DNA of 5,687 nucleotides from Bacteroidota bacterium. Lineage in GTDB: Bacteria > Bacteroidota > Bacteroidia > B-17B0 > Aurantibacillaceae. Below the pieces are notes generated by a model that worked only from the letters and a program-made list of their open reading frames with translations, searched no databases and was not told the DNA's origin. The stretch spans positions 1 through 5,687 of the forward strand of contig JANYGR010000219.1 in NCBI GenBank assembly GCA_025359355.1. The letters are read 5' to 3'. The position numbers were made by a program, and so were the translations under genes. Position 1 is the stretch's first letter. Each line of letters begins with the position of its first letter. This document shows positions 5,632 to 5,687 of the stretch, in pieces.

Positions 5632-5687
5632 TTAGTTCTTAATCATTTTTTTATATAGTACATGAGCGTTGATTTTCACTTTTACAA
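5632..5687 (-). CDS. last 17 codons of a gene with a T9SS-like C-terminal tail (partial)
   Basis: On the minus strand, codons running in from the window edge read VKVKINAHVLYKKMIKN, then a TAA stop at 5632-5634. Beta-strand VKVKI, a short turn, and a closing KKMIKN resemble the extreme C-terminus of type A T9SS sorting domains (GiYfvkv..., then kKiik.). The gene converges on the SDR gene, and the hairpin at 5569-5604 sits where its terminator should be, which supports this being a real gene end. The fragment is too short for certainty: the PNP motif lies outside the window and nothing can be said about the rest of the protein. Confidence 0.55.
   Translation of the reverse strand, partial: VKVKINAHVLYKKMIKN

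Overview
The window looks like a piece of a Bacteroidota genome. It is AT-rich, it has two C-terminal type IX secretion (T9SS) sorting domains, one at each edge, it lacks clear Shine-Dalgarno sites, and its one sizeable divergent intergenic region holds Bacteroidota-style TAnnTTTG -7 elements. I cannot place it below phylum with confidence; a Flavobacteriia-like or Sphingobacteriia-like genome would fit.

Layout. Bases 1-194 are a perfect 87-bp inverted repeat around a 20-base loop, most likely a fold-back artefact at a contig end. It runs into the 3' end of a secreted-protein gene on the + strand (reliable from about 89 to 406). A bidirectional terminator (437-469) follows. Next come four minus-strand genes, transcribed right to left from about 3790: an acyl carrier protein (3510-3749), a FabL-like SDR (2677-3501), an alpha-oxoamine synthase of the serine palmitoyltransferase type (1301-2605), and a 3-ketodihydrosphingosine-reductase-like SDR (498-1283). 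A 16-bp hairpin (2633-2671) sits inside this operon ahead of the synthase. A 241-base divergent promoter region (3750-3990) separates it from a + strand pair: a PksI/ECH2-type crotonase (3991-4755) and a second FabL-like SDR (4742-5545, overlapping by 14 bases). A second bidirectional terminator (5569-5604) closes the cassette, followed by the last 17 codons of a minus-strand gene with a T9SS-like tail (5632-5687).

How the genes may work together. Six genes form a self-contained divergent cassette bounded by terminators. The alpha-oxoamine synthase with a KDSR-like reductase is the core of sphingoid-base or capnine-like long-chain amino-alcohol synthesis. The carrier protein suggests that the acyl donor is an acyl-ACP. 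The unexpected part is that the carrier protein resembles the donor ACP, and the crotonase resembles the decarboxylase (ECH2), of polyketide beta-branching (HCS) cassettes. The HMG-synthase-like, ECH1 and decarboxylating-ketosynthase genes are absent from the cassette. Two FabL-like paralogues with the enoyl-ACP-reductase YX6K signature could reduce the resulting enoyl-ACP. My working inference is a previously unrecognised combination: a beta-branched or otherwise modified ACP-bound acyl chain is made or tailored, condensed with an amino acid by the alpha-oxoamine synthase, and reduced to an amino-alcohol lipid. The gene families are well supported; the product and the order of steps are not established by the sequence.
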